Below are positions 40,584-52,377 of a stretch of DNA of 64,000 bases, piece after piece. Within the stretch, counting starts at the first letter, position 1. Each line of letters opens with the position of its first letter. The DNA is from Lysobacter soli. Lineage in GTDB: Bacteria > Pseudomonadota > Gammaproteobacteria > Xanthomonadales > Xanthomonadaceae. Where the stretch lies: positions 558,001 to 622,000 of the forward strand of contig NZ_QTJR01000001.1 in the NCBI RefSeq assembly GCF_003382285.1, given 5' to 3'. The translations under genes were made by a program, and so were the position numbers. The notes beneath the pieces are model-generated. The model saw only the letters and a program-made list of their open reading frames with translations, had not been told where the DNA came from and ran no database searches.

Positions 40584-40786
40584 TCTCGTCGGCGCGCGCA
40601 AGTAAACAAGAAATCTTCTGCGAAGAAGTTGGCAAGGAGTAACAAGAGGTCGGAATCGTCCGATGTAGCTCGCGCGTCGTGCTGCGCAAACTCCGGGCCG
40701 CCCGCACTCGCGGGCGCCCGGCTCGCGCCGGTCATCGCATATACCGCTCCGCCACACGGAGCCATGCACCGCCTACAAGGACGCCC

Positions 40787-43700
40787 ATGCATCGCACGCC
40801 GAAGCACCACCCGCTTTCCCACGCGCTCGCACTCGTATTGCTCGCTTCTCCCCTCGCCGCGACGGCCGCGCAGCTCATCGTCACCGATGGCACGACCCAG
40901 ACGGCTGACAACGGGACCTACGACACCGGCACGAGTACCGGCACAGCCGGCGTGGCGTTGGGCACGCAAGGTGCGACCAGCAAGATCACTGGCTCGAATG
41001 TCACTGCTACATCCGGCGGTCGTGCCGTCGCGACCATTCTTGCGCTGAACGGTGGCGAGGTCGATCTCGACACCGCCACGGTCAAGGCGATCGGTCTCTC
41101 CTCGGCGGCTGTCCAGTCCGAAGGAACGAATTCGCTGGTACGCCTGAGCAACAGCAGCGTCAATGTCACGAATGCCAATTCCGACGCCGTCCTCGCTCAT
41201 GGAGGTGGACACGTGGAACTGCGCGGAGGCGTAGTCACCAGCGCGCAGCGCAGCGCACTGCTGTCGTCGGGTGCAGGTAGCGACATCCGCGCTGATGGGG
41301 TCGCTCTCTCCAGCCAGGCGGCGTCCCAGGAAGTGGTCCGCGCCGAGGACGGCGGCACGATCACGTTGACCGGCGGCACCGTCGACGCGGTCGGCGCAGG
41401 TTCCGTCGGTCTGTTCTCCGTTTCCGGCGGAAGCACGATCGAAGCCACGGACGTCGCGATCACAACGGCCGGGCCGGACGGTGGCATCGGCGTGCTCGTC
41501 GTGGACGGCGGTTCCGCTGCGCTACACCGGGGGACGATCACCACGAAGAGCACGAAATCCGCCGGCATTCAGGTCGAAGGGGCTGGCAGCCGGGTGACGG
41601 CCGACGGCACGGACATCGCCACGCAGGCAAAGGATTCGCACGGCGTCATGGTCATGGACGGCGCTACGGCGCGGCTCGACGATGCGGCGATCACGACGAC
41701 GCTCGGCGCTGGCCTTGCAGCCGTCGGCGTCGGGTCCGCGATTGATGCTGCGAACAGCAAGATCGCAGCCAATGGCGCTGGAATCAGCGCGGTCGCAGCC
41801 GAGCAAGGCGCGCACGTGACGCTTTCTCAGGGGACGAAGGTCGCCGCGACGGGCGACAGTTCCAACGGCTTGCGCGCATCGGGTGTCGGCAGCCTCATCA
41901 CGGCCGACACAACCGAAGTTAAAGCAAGCGGCCAACCCGCTGCCCAAGCCGGTGCCAATGGCATCGCTGTAGCCGACGGCGCCACGGTTCGCGTGGCCAA
42001 CGGATCGCTCATCGAAGCAAGCGGGACTGGTCCTGGCGCGAATGCCGCCGTGGCAGTCGGCCAGGCGCAGAACAACGGCACGCCAGTGGCCAGCACCCTG
42101 GAGATCTCCGACTCCAAGCTGATCAGTCAACACCAGGTCGGCGTCGGCCTGATCGGTGGCGCCATGGCGAATTTGACCAACACGCAAGTGGATGCGGGAA
42201 CGCATGCGCTCGCGTTCGACCTGGGCACGGGAACGTCCCGGTTCGACGTTTCTGGCGGCGCGCTGCATTCCGGCGACGCGTCGATCTTCGCCCAGGCCGG
42301 CAATGGCGTGGTGAACCTGTCCTACAGCGCCAGCGTGACCAGCGACCGGAATCTGCTCGCACTGGTTTACAGCACTGCCACGTTGGCGCTCAACCTGGAC
42401 AGCGTGCAGGCGACGGGCGACCTTCACGCGAACCCGGCGGGTTACCTCGATGTCGCGCTGGCCAACGGCTCTTCGCTGAGCGGCAAGGCGACCAATGGCC
42501 GTGCCTTCGCCATCGACGGAACGAGCACCTGGAATCTCACGGGTGTGTCGGATGTCCGGTCGCTGGCACTGGCTGGTACGGTCGCATTCGCCGCTCCCAC
42601 CGCGGCCGACTTCAAGACTCTCACGGTGAAGGGGGATTACACCGCGAACGACGGCAAGGTCGTCCTCAACACGGCCCTCGGCAACGATTCCTCGAAAACC
42701 GACAAGCTCGTCGTCCAAGGCAACACCTCTGGCAACACCTCGCTGCATGTGAACAACGCCGGTGGCACGGGTGCGTACACGGTTGCCGATGGCATCCAGG
42801 TCGTGCAGGTGAATGGCGCATCCAATGGCGTCTTCGCGCTGGATGGTCGCGTCGTGGCCGGTGCGAACGAGTACCTGCTCGCCCTGGGCGGCAAGGCGAA
42901 TCCGTCCGACGGCGACTGGTACCTGCGTTCCGAAGCGCCGCCGGTCGTGCCGGTCGATCCGGTGGTACCCGTGGACCCTGTCGTCCCGGTCGACCCCATC
43001 GCGCCGGTCGACCCGACGCCGGTGGCGCCGGATCCGACGCCGATCTCGCCGGTCGCTCCGCAGCCTTCTGCTCCGCTTTACCGCCCCGAGCCTGCCGCAT
43101 ACCTGGCCAATCAGGCCGCGTCGGTCGGCATGTTCGAGCACTCGATGCACGATCGCATGGGCGAAGCGAACCTCGGCCAGCGCGGCGATGACGATCGCAC
43201 CTCGGCGGCGTGGGTACGCGTCGTGCGCAACCAGATGGACGGGACGACGGGCGAAGGCCAGCTGGACGCCGGCACCGATGTGTCGGTGCTGCAGATCGGC
43301 GGCGAGATCGCCCGCTGGAACGACGACAGCCGCTTCCACCTCGGCGTGATGGGCGGTACCGGTCGCGCGGATACCGACGTGACCTCGTCCCTGCTCGACT
43401 GGCGCAGCAAGGGCAAGGTGATCGGCTACAACCTGGGCGTCTACGGCACCTGGTTCGCCGACGCTACCGCGGCTAGCGGCCTCTACCTGGACGGCTGGCT
43501 GCAATACGGCCGATACGACAACAAGGTGCAGGGCGATTACCTGGCCGAAGAGCGCTACAACGCGTCGACCTGGGCGGCGTCGATGGAAGCGGGCTATGCC
43601 TTCGCGCTCAACGACGGCGGCAACACGCGCTTCTTCATCGAACCGCAGGCGCAGGCGATCTTCACCGATTACTCGGCATCGCAGCACCGCGAAAGCAACG

Positions 43701-44023
43701 GCACGCGGGTCGACGACGTGGAAGCCGGCGGCCTGACCACGCGTGTTGGCGTGCGCTTCTACGGCCATGCGGCAAACACGCAGCAGAACGTCGTGCAGCC
43801 GTTCGTCACGCTGAACTGGTGGCACGACAACGACCGCAATGCCATGTCGTTCAACGACACCACGCTCGAACTGCAATGGCCGCGCGATCGCTACGAGACC
43901 AAGCTGGGCCTGCAGGCGCAGCTGGGCGGCGGCTGGATGGGCTGGGGCAACCTGGGCCTGGTGTACGGCGCACGCGACTATCGGGACGTGACCGGTCAGC
44001 TCGGGCTGAACTACCGCTGGTAA
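40787..44023 (+). CDS. Autotransporter with beta-helix passenger and C-terminal barrel
   Basis: A 1078-residue type Va autotransporter. The signal peptide is residues 1-27 (SHALALVLLASPLAATAA). The passenger (about 28-715) is Gly/Ala/Thr-rich with repeated beta-helix units such as GSTIEATDVAITTAGPDGGI and GSRVTADGTDIATQAKDSHG, like pertactin. A linker of PVVPVDP repeats (about 720-760) joins it to a 12-strand autotransporter barrel (about 800-1078) ending in LGLNYRW, an aromatic C-terminus. AAGGA lies five bases before the ATG at 40787. It follows the tonB-like gene by 203 bases and ends at a good terminator. Likely an adhesin or surface protein; no catalytic motif is seen. Confidence 0.92.
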   Translation: MHRTPKHHPLSHALALVLLASPLAATAAQLIVTDGTTQTADNGTYDTGTSTGTAGVALGTQGATSKITGSNVTATSGGRAVATILALNGGEVDLDTATVKAIGLSSAAVQSEGTNSLVRLSNSSVNVTNANSDAVLAHGGGHVELRGGVVTSAQRSALLSSGAGSDIRADGVALSSQAASQEVVRAEDGGTITLTGGTVDAVGAGSVGLFSVSGGSTIEATDVAITTAGPDGGIGVLVVDGGSAALHRGTITTKSTKSAGIQVEGAGSRVTADGTDIATQAKDSHGVMVMDGATARLDDAAITTTLGAGLAAVGVGSAIDAANSKIAANGAGISAVAAEQGAHVTLSQGTKVAATGDSSNGLRASGVGSLITADTTEVKASGQPAAQAGANGIAVADGATVRVANGSLIEASGTGPGANAAVAVGQAQNNGTPVASTLEISDSKLISQHQVGVGLIGGAMANLTNTQVDAGTHALAFDLGTGTSRFDVSGGALHSGDASIFAQAGNGVVNLSYSASVTSDRNLLALVYSTATLALNLDSVQATGDLHANPAGYLDVALANGSSLSGKATNGRAFAIDGTSTWNLTGVSDVRSLALAGTVAFAAPTAADFKTLTVKGDYTANDGKVVLNTALGNDSSKTDKLVVQGNTSGNTSLHVNNAGGTGAYTVADGIQVVQVNGASNGVFALDGRVVAGANEYLLALGGKANPSDGDWYLRSEAPPVVPVDPVVPVDPVVPVDPIAPVDPTPVAPDPTPISPVAPQPSAPLYRPEPAAYLANQAASVGMFEHSMHDRMGEANLGQRGDDDRTSAAWVRVVRNQMDGTTGEGQLDAGTDVSVLQIGGEIARWNDDSRFHLGVMGGTGRADTDVTSSLLDWRSKGKVIGYNLGVYGTWFADATAASGLYLDGWLQYGRYDNKVQGDYLAEERYNASTWAASMEAGYAFALNDGGNTRFFIEPQAQAIFTDYSASQHRESNGTRVDDVEAGGLTTRVGVRFYGHAANTQQNVVQPFVTLNWWHDNDRNAMSFNDTTLELQWPRDRYETKLGLQAQLGGGWMGWGNLGLVYGARDYRDVTGQLGLNYRW

Positions 44024-44047
44024 TCGTCCATAGCTGAAGCGACATCG

Positions 44048-44079
44048 AAGCCACCTCGAGCGATCGGGGTGGCTTTTTT
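44048..44079 (+). terminator. Intrinsic terminator after the autotransporter
   Basis: AAGCCACC / GGTGGCTT stem (44048-44055 with 44068-44075) followed by a TTTTTT run. It lies between the convergent autotransporter and rlmH genes. Confidence 0.85.
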
Positions 44080-44109
44080 GCGGATGCGCGACGCGTTCGC
44101 GCGATGGCG

Positions 44110-44580
44110 TTACGCCCGATGGTAGGGATGGTTCGCCAGCAACGCCGCCGCGCGATACAGCTGTTCGGCGGCGACCAGGCGCACCAGCATGTGCGGCAAC
44201 GTGAGCGGACCGAGCGACCAGGATTCGTCGCCGCGCGCGATCACGTCCGGCGCGTGGCCTTCAGGGCCGCCGATCAGGAAGGCGAGATCGCGCCCCTGCG
44301 CGCGCCAGTGTTCGAGCCGCTGCGCGAGCTGTTCCGAGGACCACGGCTTGCCGCGTCCATCGAGCGTCACCACCAGTGCATTCTTCGGCAATGCGGCGAT
44401 CACGCGCGCACCTTCGTCCTGCATCGCGCGCACGGCATCGCGACCCTTGCCGCGCAGGCCGGGCTCCACTTCCACCAGCTCCAGCGGCAACCAGTGCGAC
44501 AAACGCTTCTGGTATTCGCCGAAGCCCTCGGCGACCCAGCGCGGCGCGCGTTCGCCCACGGCGATCAACTTGGCTTTCAT
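44110..44580 (-). CDS. rlmH: 23S rRNA (pseudouridine1915-N3) methyltransferase RlmH
   Basis: Methylates pseudouridine 1915 in helix 69 of 23S rRNA, acting on the assembled ribosome. The protein is 156 residues (E. coli 155). It is a small SPOUT methyltransferase: KLIAVGERAPRWVAEGFGEY at the start, FLIGGPEGH for the SAM-binding knot, and the C-terminal RLVAAEQLYRAAALLANHPY. It usually follows rsfS directly in the nadD-rsfS-rlmH run; here the two are split by the opposite-strand PhoX-type gene. Confidence 0.95.
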   Translation of the reverse strand: MKAKLIAVGERAPRWVAEGFGEYQKRLSHWLPLELVEVEPGLRGKGRDAVRAMQDEGARVIAALPKNALVVTLDGRGKPWSSEQLAQRLEHWRAQGRDLAFLIGGPEGHAPDVIARGDESWSLGPLTLPHMLVRLVAAEQLYRAAALLANHPYHRA

Positions 44581-44710
44581 GGTTTCGCGTCCATCGGTGA
44601 GATGGTAACCGCGCTGCGTCACGATCCGCCGCGTTGACGCGCGCGTGTCATCGAAACGCCATCCCGCGCTCCCAGCATTCGGGCTTCCCCCAGCCCCGCA
44701 GGAGATGCAG

Positions 44711-46261
44711 ATGGACGCATTCGGTTCCTCCCGCCGCCAGGTTCTCAAAGGCAGCGCCGCCGCGATGGCGGTCGGTGCCATCGGCACGCTCGGCGCGTTG
44801 TACACACGCCAGGCGCTCGCCGGCGGCGATCCGACCCGCCTGTCGCCGATCCCGAGCCGCTACGGTCCGCTCGCCCCCGTGGCCGATCGCAGCACCGGGC
44901 TGCCGCTGCTGCAGCTGCCGCGCGGTTTCAGCTACCGCTCCTTCGGCTGGTCGGGCGACGTGATGAGCGATGGCCAGCCCTGCCCCGATCGCCACGACGG
45001 CATGGCGGTCGTCGCGGTGCGCAAACCCGGTCGCGGTCGCTTCGATCGCGATGGCCGCGGTAATGGTCACGGACACGGCCACGAGCTGGTGCTGATCCGT
45101 AACCACGAACGCGGCGGCGCCACGCCGATCAACGCGCCGGGCATGTACGACACCGGCGACATCGGCGGCGGCCAGCGCGCCGGCGGCGGCACGACCACGC
45201 TCACGCATCGCAACGGCGAATGGCACGGCATCGAGGCGAGCCTCGGCGGCACGCTGGTCAACTGCGCCGGCGGTCCGACGCCGTGGGGCACGTGGCTGAG
45301 CTGCGAGGAGATCAAGACCGACGCTGCGTCCAGCACCGGCCGCAAGCACGGTTACGTGTTTGAAGTGCATGCCGACGCCGAACGCACCAGCGGTCGCCCG
45401 CTCGTCGGCCTGGGGCGTTTCAGCCACGAAGCGGTCGCGGTCGATCCGCGCACCGGCATCGTCTATCTCACCGAGGACGACCGGAACAAGGCGGGCCTGT
45501 ACCGCTTCATCCCGAACGATCGCGCCGGCCGCTACGGCTCGCTCGAACACGGCGGCCGCCTGCAGGCCGCGCGTGTGCGCGGCAAACGCAATGCCGACCT
45601 GACGGTGGCGAAGATCGGCGACGAGTACGCCCTGGAGTGGGTCGACATCGCCGATCCGGACCTGGACAGCATCGTCGCGCCGGCGGGATTCCCCGATATC
45701 TCTGCGGGCGAAACGCTCAGCGGTCCTTTCGCGCAGGCCTGGGCCGACGGTGCGCTGCGCATGAGCCGCGGCGAAGGCATCTGGCACAGCTACGGGAAGA
45801 TGTTCATCGTCGACACCAGCACCGGCGTGGACGATCAGGGACGCCGCGGTCGCGGCAACGGTTCGGTGTGGGTGCTCGATCTGGTGACGCAGCGTATCCG
45901 CGCGCTCTTCGTCAGCGGCAACCAGCTCGCCGCGCACAATCCCGACAACATCACCGTCAGCGCGCGCGGCGGCGTGCTGCTGTGCGAGGACGGCGGCGAG
46001 AGCCCGGACGAATACGGCCCCGGCGCGCGCCTCATCGGCCTCACGCGCCAGGGCGAGTCGTTCTACTTCTGCAAGAACAACATCGAGCTGACATCCACGC
46101 AGATCGGCAACGCCGGCAAGACCATCGCCGAGGGCGATTATCGCGACAGCGAATTCTGCGGCGCCTGCTGGGATCCATGGGGCCGCACGATGTTCGTGAA
46201 CATCCAGACGCCGGGCATTACCTTCGCGATCACCGGCCCGTGGGAACGCGGACATCTCTGA
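44711..46261 (+). CDS. PhoX-family (DUF839) protein with Tat signal
   Basis: A 516-residue protein of the PhoX-type alkaline phosphatase/DUF839 family. The twin-arginine signal SSRRQVLKGSAAAMAVGAIG predicts folded export through Tat. Signatures seen: GLPLLQLPRGFSYRSFGWSG, DGMAVVAV, LVLIRNHERGGATP, WGTWLSCEEIKTD, GRFSHEAVAVDPRTGIVYLT and the C-terminal GACWDPWGRTMFVNIQTPG. Just before the RNHE segment is a Gly/His run GNGHGHGHE. The ATG at 44711 has AGGAG at a 7-base spacing. Family members hydrolyse phosphoesters using Ca and Fe; activity here is inferred. It lies on the + strand between rsfS and rlmH, breaking that conserved pair. Confidence 0.88.
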   Translation: MDAFGSSRRQVLKGSAAAMAVGAIGTLGALYTRQALAGGDPTRLSPIPSRYGPLAPVADRSTGLPLLQLPRGFSYRSFGWSGDVMSDGQPCPDRHDGMAVVAVRKPGRGRFDRDGRGNGHGHGHELVLIRNHERGGATPINAPGMYDTGDIGGGQRAGGGTTTLTHRNGEWHGIEASLGGTLVNCAGGPTPWGTWLSCEEIKTDAASSTGRKHGYVFEVHADAERTSGRPLVGLGRFSHEAVAVDPRTGIVYLTEDDRNKAGLYRFIPNDRAGRYGSLEHGGRLQAARVRGKRNADLTVAKIGDEYALEWVDIADPDLDSIVAPAGFPDISAGETLSGPFAQAWADGALRMSRGEGIWHSYGKMFIVDTSTGVDDQGRRGRGNGSVWVLDLVTQRIRALFVSGNQLAAHNPDNITVSARGGVLLCEDGGESPDEYGPGARLIGLTRQGESFYFCKNNIELTSTQIGNAGKTIAEGDYRDSEFCGACWDPWGRTMFVNIQTPGITFAITGPWERGHL

Positions 46262-46308
46262 ACGCCGCATGGCGCGGAATGTGCGGAACATCGGGGCACA
46301 TGCAGAAA

Positions 46309-46338
46309 CGAGAACGGCGCCTCGCGGCGCCGTGCTCG
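46309..46338. terminator. Bidirectional hairpin between phoX-type gene and rsfS
   Basis: ACGGCGCC / GGCGCCGT (46314-46321 with 46326-46333), extended by CGAG/CTCG with one mismatch, in the 101-base gap between convergent stops. T-tract is weak. Confidence 0.6.
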
Positions 46339-46362
46339 TTCAAGCGTGACGGACGCGAGGCG

Positions 46363-46791
46363 TCAGAAACGCCCTTCGGCGTCCATCTCGACTTCGTCCT
46401 CTTCCGCTTCCGGCGGCTGGTCGCCGACCGTCCACAGGCGCTCGAGCGCGTAGAACTCGCGCACGCGCGGCAGCATCACGTGCACCACGACGTCGCCCAG
46501 GTCGACGAGCACCCATTCGGCCTCGCGCTCGCCTTCCACGCCCAGCGGCTGGACGTCGAGGTTCTTGGCGAACTTGACGACTTCGTCGGCGATGGACTTC
46601 ACGTGCCGGGTCGAAGTGCCCGAAGCGATGACCATGTAGTCGGTAACGCTGCTCTTGCCGCGCACGTCGATTTCGGTGACGTCGCGCGCCTTGAGTTCCT
46701 CCACGGCCGCATGCACGGTCTTCAGCAGGACATCCACCGGCGGCGGCGGGTTGGGCAGGCGGGTCTTGATGACTTGCGCTTCGGTACTCAA
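46363..46791 (-). CDS. rsfS: Ribosomal silencing factor RsfS
   Basis: Binds ribosomal protein uL14 and blocks subunit joining in starvation. The protein is 142 residues as called from a TTG at 46791 (E. coli 105). The RsfS core runs from about residue 20 to 120: [40 protein letters not shown] and [20 protein letters not shown]. An acidic tail follows. The only internal Met lies too far into the domain, so a TTG start (or a GTG a few codons later) is required. nadD is 40 bases upstream, and rlmH is displaced downstream. Confidence 0.92.
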   Translation of the reverse strand: MSTEAQVIKTRLPNPPPPVDVLLKTVHAAVEELKARDVTEIDVRGKSSVTDYMVIASGTSTRHVKSIADEVVKFAKNLDVQPLGVEGEREAEWVLVDLGDVVVHVMLPRVREFYALERLWTVGDQPPEAEEDEVEMDAEGRF

Positions 46792-46831
46792 GGGGCGATG
46801 GCTCTCTTGGGGGGATTGCAGTGCCCGGGGA

Positions 46832-47509
46832 TTATAACGAAGCCGGCGTGACGCCCCGGACGCCGTACAGCCCATGGCGGCGGATGTATTCGGCCACGGT
46901 CGGCGGGACGCCCGCCTCCCACGGCTCGCCGGCGGCCATGCGACGGCGGAGCTCGGTGGACGACTCCGGGCGTTCACGATGCAGCGGGAAAACGGCCAGT
47001 CCGCCGGCCGGCGCGCCATTCAGGCTTTCGGCGGGGCGGCGACGCGGCCCGATCTCGGCTTCGATCTCCGGCGCCGCCGCGGCGACGGCGACCGGCTCCA
47101 GGTGCGATCCCGGCCGCGCGACCACCAGCACGTGGGCCAGGTCGAACAGCTCGCGCCAGCGGTGCCAGGTGTTCAGCTGCAGCAGCGAATCGCCGCCGAT
47201 CATCCATACCAGCGGCATTTCAGGGCCGAGTTCCGCACGGAGCCCGCGCAGCGTGTCGACGGTGTACGACGGTCCGTCGCGATGGAGTTCGCGACGATCG
47301 ACCTTCAGGCCCGGCTCGCCGGCGATGGCCAGGTCGAGCATGCGCGCACGCGCTTCGGCGTCGGCGTGAGTGGCGTCCTTGTGGGGAGGATCGGCCGCTG
47401 GCACGAGGAAGACCTGTGCGCCCAGCGCGTCGCGCACTTCACAGGCGACCGAAAGATGGCCCGCATGCACCGGATCGAAGGTTCCGCCGTAGTAGACGCG
47501 CAGGCTCAT
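46832..47509 (-). CDS. nadD: Nicotinate-nucleotide adenylyltransferase
   Basis: Converts nicotinate mononucleotide and ATP to deamido-NAD in NAD biosynthesis. The protein is 225 residues (E. coli 213). The nucleotidyltransferase motif [14 protein letters not shown] is at the N-terminus, PSYTVDTLR and [19 protein letters not shown] follow, and the SSTELRRRM motif binds the triphosphate. The ATG at 47509 fits the family N-terminus ([15 protein letters not shown]). It begins 11 bases after the holA stop on the same strand, so they are one operon. Confidence 0.95.
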   Translation of the reverse strand: MSLRVYYGGTFDPVHAGHLSVACEVRDALGAQVFLVPAADPPHKDATHADAEARARMLDLAIAGEPGLKVDRRELHRDGPSYTVDTLRGLRAELGPEMPLVWMIGGDSLLQLNTWHRWRELFDLAHVLVVARPGSHLEPVAVAAAAPEIEAEIGPRRRPAESLNGAPAGGLAVFPLHRERPESSTELRRRMAAGEPWEAGVPPTVAEYIRRHGLYGVRGVTPASL

Positions 47510-47520
47510 GCGCCGTGGCG

Positions 47521-48588
47521 TCAGCAGACCAGCAGGCGCGCCGCGCGCGGTTCGGCCACGGCGAGCAGCAGGCGCTCCAGCGCCAGCCACGCATCGACGG
47601 GTTCCTCGCCGTAACGCGGGCGGCCCTTGGCGATGCGGTCGACGCGGCCGGCTTCAGCGACGAACGCCTCCCAGCGCGGCGAGGCGTGACGCGCCAGCGC
47701 ACGCTTGTACATCGGCTGCTTGGAATCCCAGATGCGCTGCGCCTTGAATTCCGAGGCGAGATTGCCGCCGCGTGCCTGCACGCGGGCGAGCGCGGCGGCG
47801 CGCTGCAGTTCCATCACGATCATGCCGAGCAGTCCCGGCACGGCTTCGCCTTCGGCGCGAAGTCCAGCGAGCATGCGCGAGACCTGCGCGCCCTGCCCGT
47901 TCATCGCCGCATCGACAAGGCGGAACACGTCGTAGCGCGCCGCGTCGGCGACGAGTTGCGCCATGCGTTCGCGATCCAGCGTCTGGCCGTCGGACAGCAG
48001 CGCGAGCTTGTCGATTTCCTGTGCGGCTGCGAGCAGGTTGCCTTCGACACGCTCGGCAAGGCTCTGCACGGCGTCGTGTTCGGCGCGCAGGCCGCGCGCG
48101 CGCAGGCGCTTCTCGATCCAGTCGGTCAGCTCGTGCGGCTTGACCTGCCACGCGATTGCGACCTGGCCGATACGCCCGATCGCCTCGCTCCACTTGCCGC
48201 CGTGCTGCTTGCTCCACTCGCCGGCGGTGATCAGCAGCGTGACGTCCTGCGGCGGGTCGGCGCAGAAATCGGCGATGACTTCGGCGCCTTCCTTGCCGGG
48301 CTTCCCGCTGGGCAGGCGCAGTTCGACGAGGCGGCGGCTGGCGAACAGGCTCGGCGCACGGAACGTTGCCGACAACGCGTTCCAGTCGGGTTCGCGCTGG
48401 TTGCCTTCGGCCTCGAACACCTCGCGCTCGGCGATGCCGGCCCGGCGCGCGGCGGTACGCACCGCGTCGGCGGCTTCGAGCACGCGCAGCGGCTCGGGGC
48501 CGGCGATCAGGTACGCCGGATGCAGCGAGGCGGGCTCGGGCCGGTCGAGGCCAAGCTGCGCGACGAGCTGCTCCGGACGCAGTTCCAT
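47521..48588 (-). CDS. holA: DNA polymerase III delta subunit
   Basis: Clamp-loader subunit that opens the beta ring. The protein is 355 residues (E. coli 343). Seen: [12 protein letters not shown] at the start, YLIAGPEPLRVLEAADAVRT (the AAA-like nucleotide-fold remnant), LVELRLPSGKPGKEGAEVIA, and EGNLLAAAQEIDKLALLSDG in the second domain. The ATG overlaps the lptE stop by one base (TGATG), so translation is coupled. Confidence 0.94.
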   Translation of the reverse strand: MELRPEQLVAQLGLDRPEPASLHPAYLIAGPEPLRVLEAADAVRTAARRAGIAEREVFEAEGNQREPDWNALSATFRAPSLFASRRLVELRLPSGKPGKEGAEVIADFCADPPQDVTLLITAGEWSKQHGGKWSEAIGRIGQVAIAWQVKPHELTDWIEKRLRARGLRAEHDAVQSLAERVEGNLLAAAQEIDKLALLSDGQTLDRERMAQLVADAARYDVFRLVDAAMNGQGAQVSRMLAGLRAEGEAVPGLLGMIVMELQRAAALARVQARGGNLASEFKAQRIWDSKQPMYKRALARHASPRWEAFVAEAGRVDRIAKGRPRYGEEPVDAWLALERLLLAVAEPRAARLLVC

Positions 48589-49163
48589 CAGGGCGTGGTC
48601 GTGTCCGAGGTCGGCGGCGGCGTGACTTCGGTCGGCGCGGCGGCGGCGGCAGCCGTGGCGTGGCGCGCCACCGCGTCGAGGCGGCGCAGCACGGAGGCGA
48701 CCATCTCGCGGCGCATTTCGCCCTGCAGGATCTCGCGCTCGCCTTCGGTACCGATGGCCTGCACGGGGTTGGACACGTAATCGCGCGCCAGCTCGATCGT
48801 CTGGCGCGGGACGATGGCCGTGCCATCGGGGCGACGCAGTTCGAACGTGACCGCGTAGCGCAGCGAGTACTCCTGCGCGCGGCCGAGCTCGTCCAGGCTG
48901 ATCGGGCGATCGCCCCACTGTTCGGCCATCAGGTCGAGCACGGTGGCGTCGGTGGTGCGCTCGGTCGCGGGAACGGCGCCGGCACGCGTGAGCGCCTGCG
49001 CGAGCGATTCGGCCAGCGGGCTGTAGCGATCCACGGACACGACCCGGACCGGACCGAGATCCGGCGGCAGCACCAGCGCGCTGCGCAGATGGAAGCCGCA
49101 GGCCGTCAGGGTCAACGCGAGGGCGACGGGGATGGCGCGCTTGAGCAGGGAACGAAGGGTCAT
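48588..49163 (-). CDS. lptE: LPS assembly lipoprotein LptE
   Basis: Outer-membrane lipoprotein that plugs the LptD barrel and helps place LPS at the cell surface. The protein is 191 residues (E. coli 193). The lipobox LTAC puts the modified Cys at residue 22, and [20 protein letters not shown] is the typical family start. The C-terminal tail is Ala/Thr/Pro-rich. The frame is open upstream but the ATG at 49163 gives the lipoprotein signal. It follows leuS by 268 bases; holA is coupled downstream. Confidence 0.94.
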   Translation of the reverse strand: MTLRSLLKRAIPVALALTLTACGFHLRSALVLPPDLGPVRVVSVDRYSPLAESLAQALTRAGAVPATERTTDATVLDLMAEQWGDRPISLDELGRAQEYSLRYAVTFELRRPDGTAIVPRQTIELARDYVSNPVQAIGTEGEREILQGEMRREMVASVLRRLDAVARHATAAAAAAPTEVTPPPTSDTTTP

Positions 49164-49342
49164 GGGCGAAGTCTGGAGGAGGCTGCCAGCGCGGGCAAGC
49201 CGCGGACGGGCGGGTTCATTCATCACGTGCGAACGCGCAGTGTCCACGGCACAGGGGGAATTCGGCGTCGTTGCCGATTCCGCCATCACGTTCCCGCCAT
49301 CACGGCGCAGGCCGGGGGCCGCGCTATGTGGACCGCTCCTGG

Positions 49343-49371
49343 CCTGGGTCCCGGCTTTCGCCGGGATGACG
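49343..49371. repeat. REP-like palindrome between leuS and lptE
   Basis: CCTGGGTCCCGGCTTTCGCC plus GGGATGACG, an arm-B type copy in the 268-base leuS-lptE gap. Nothing else gene-like is seen there. Confidence 0.65.
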
Positions 49372-49417
49372 ATGTGCGCGGGTGCAGCCGCTACCTGCGC
49401 ACCAGATCGGCCAGGAG

Positions 49418-49431
49418 GCCGCCGAAGGCGG

Positions 49432-49432
<1 letters not shown>
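49418..49432 (-). terminator. Hairpin directly at the leuS stop
   Basis: GCCGCC / GGCGGC with a 3-base loop, starting at the last base of the leuS stop codon on the - strand. No T-tract; possibly an attenuator or Rho-dependent end before lptE. Confidence 0.4.
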
Positions 49433-52332
<2,900 letters not shown>

Positions 52333-52377
52333 TCAATCGACGGTTCCAGGGGATCGAAACCACACGGGGAGTCGTAC

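Noticed and set aside
42948-43030. Short-period DNA repeat as a possible mobile or CRISPR feature
   Set aside because: It encodes the in-frame PVVPVDP linker of the autotransporter.
41522-43876. 784-residue - strand open frame opposite the autotransporter
   Set aside because: Antisense shadow; the + strand frame has signal peptide, passenger repeats and barrel.
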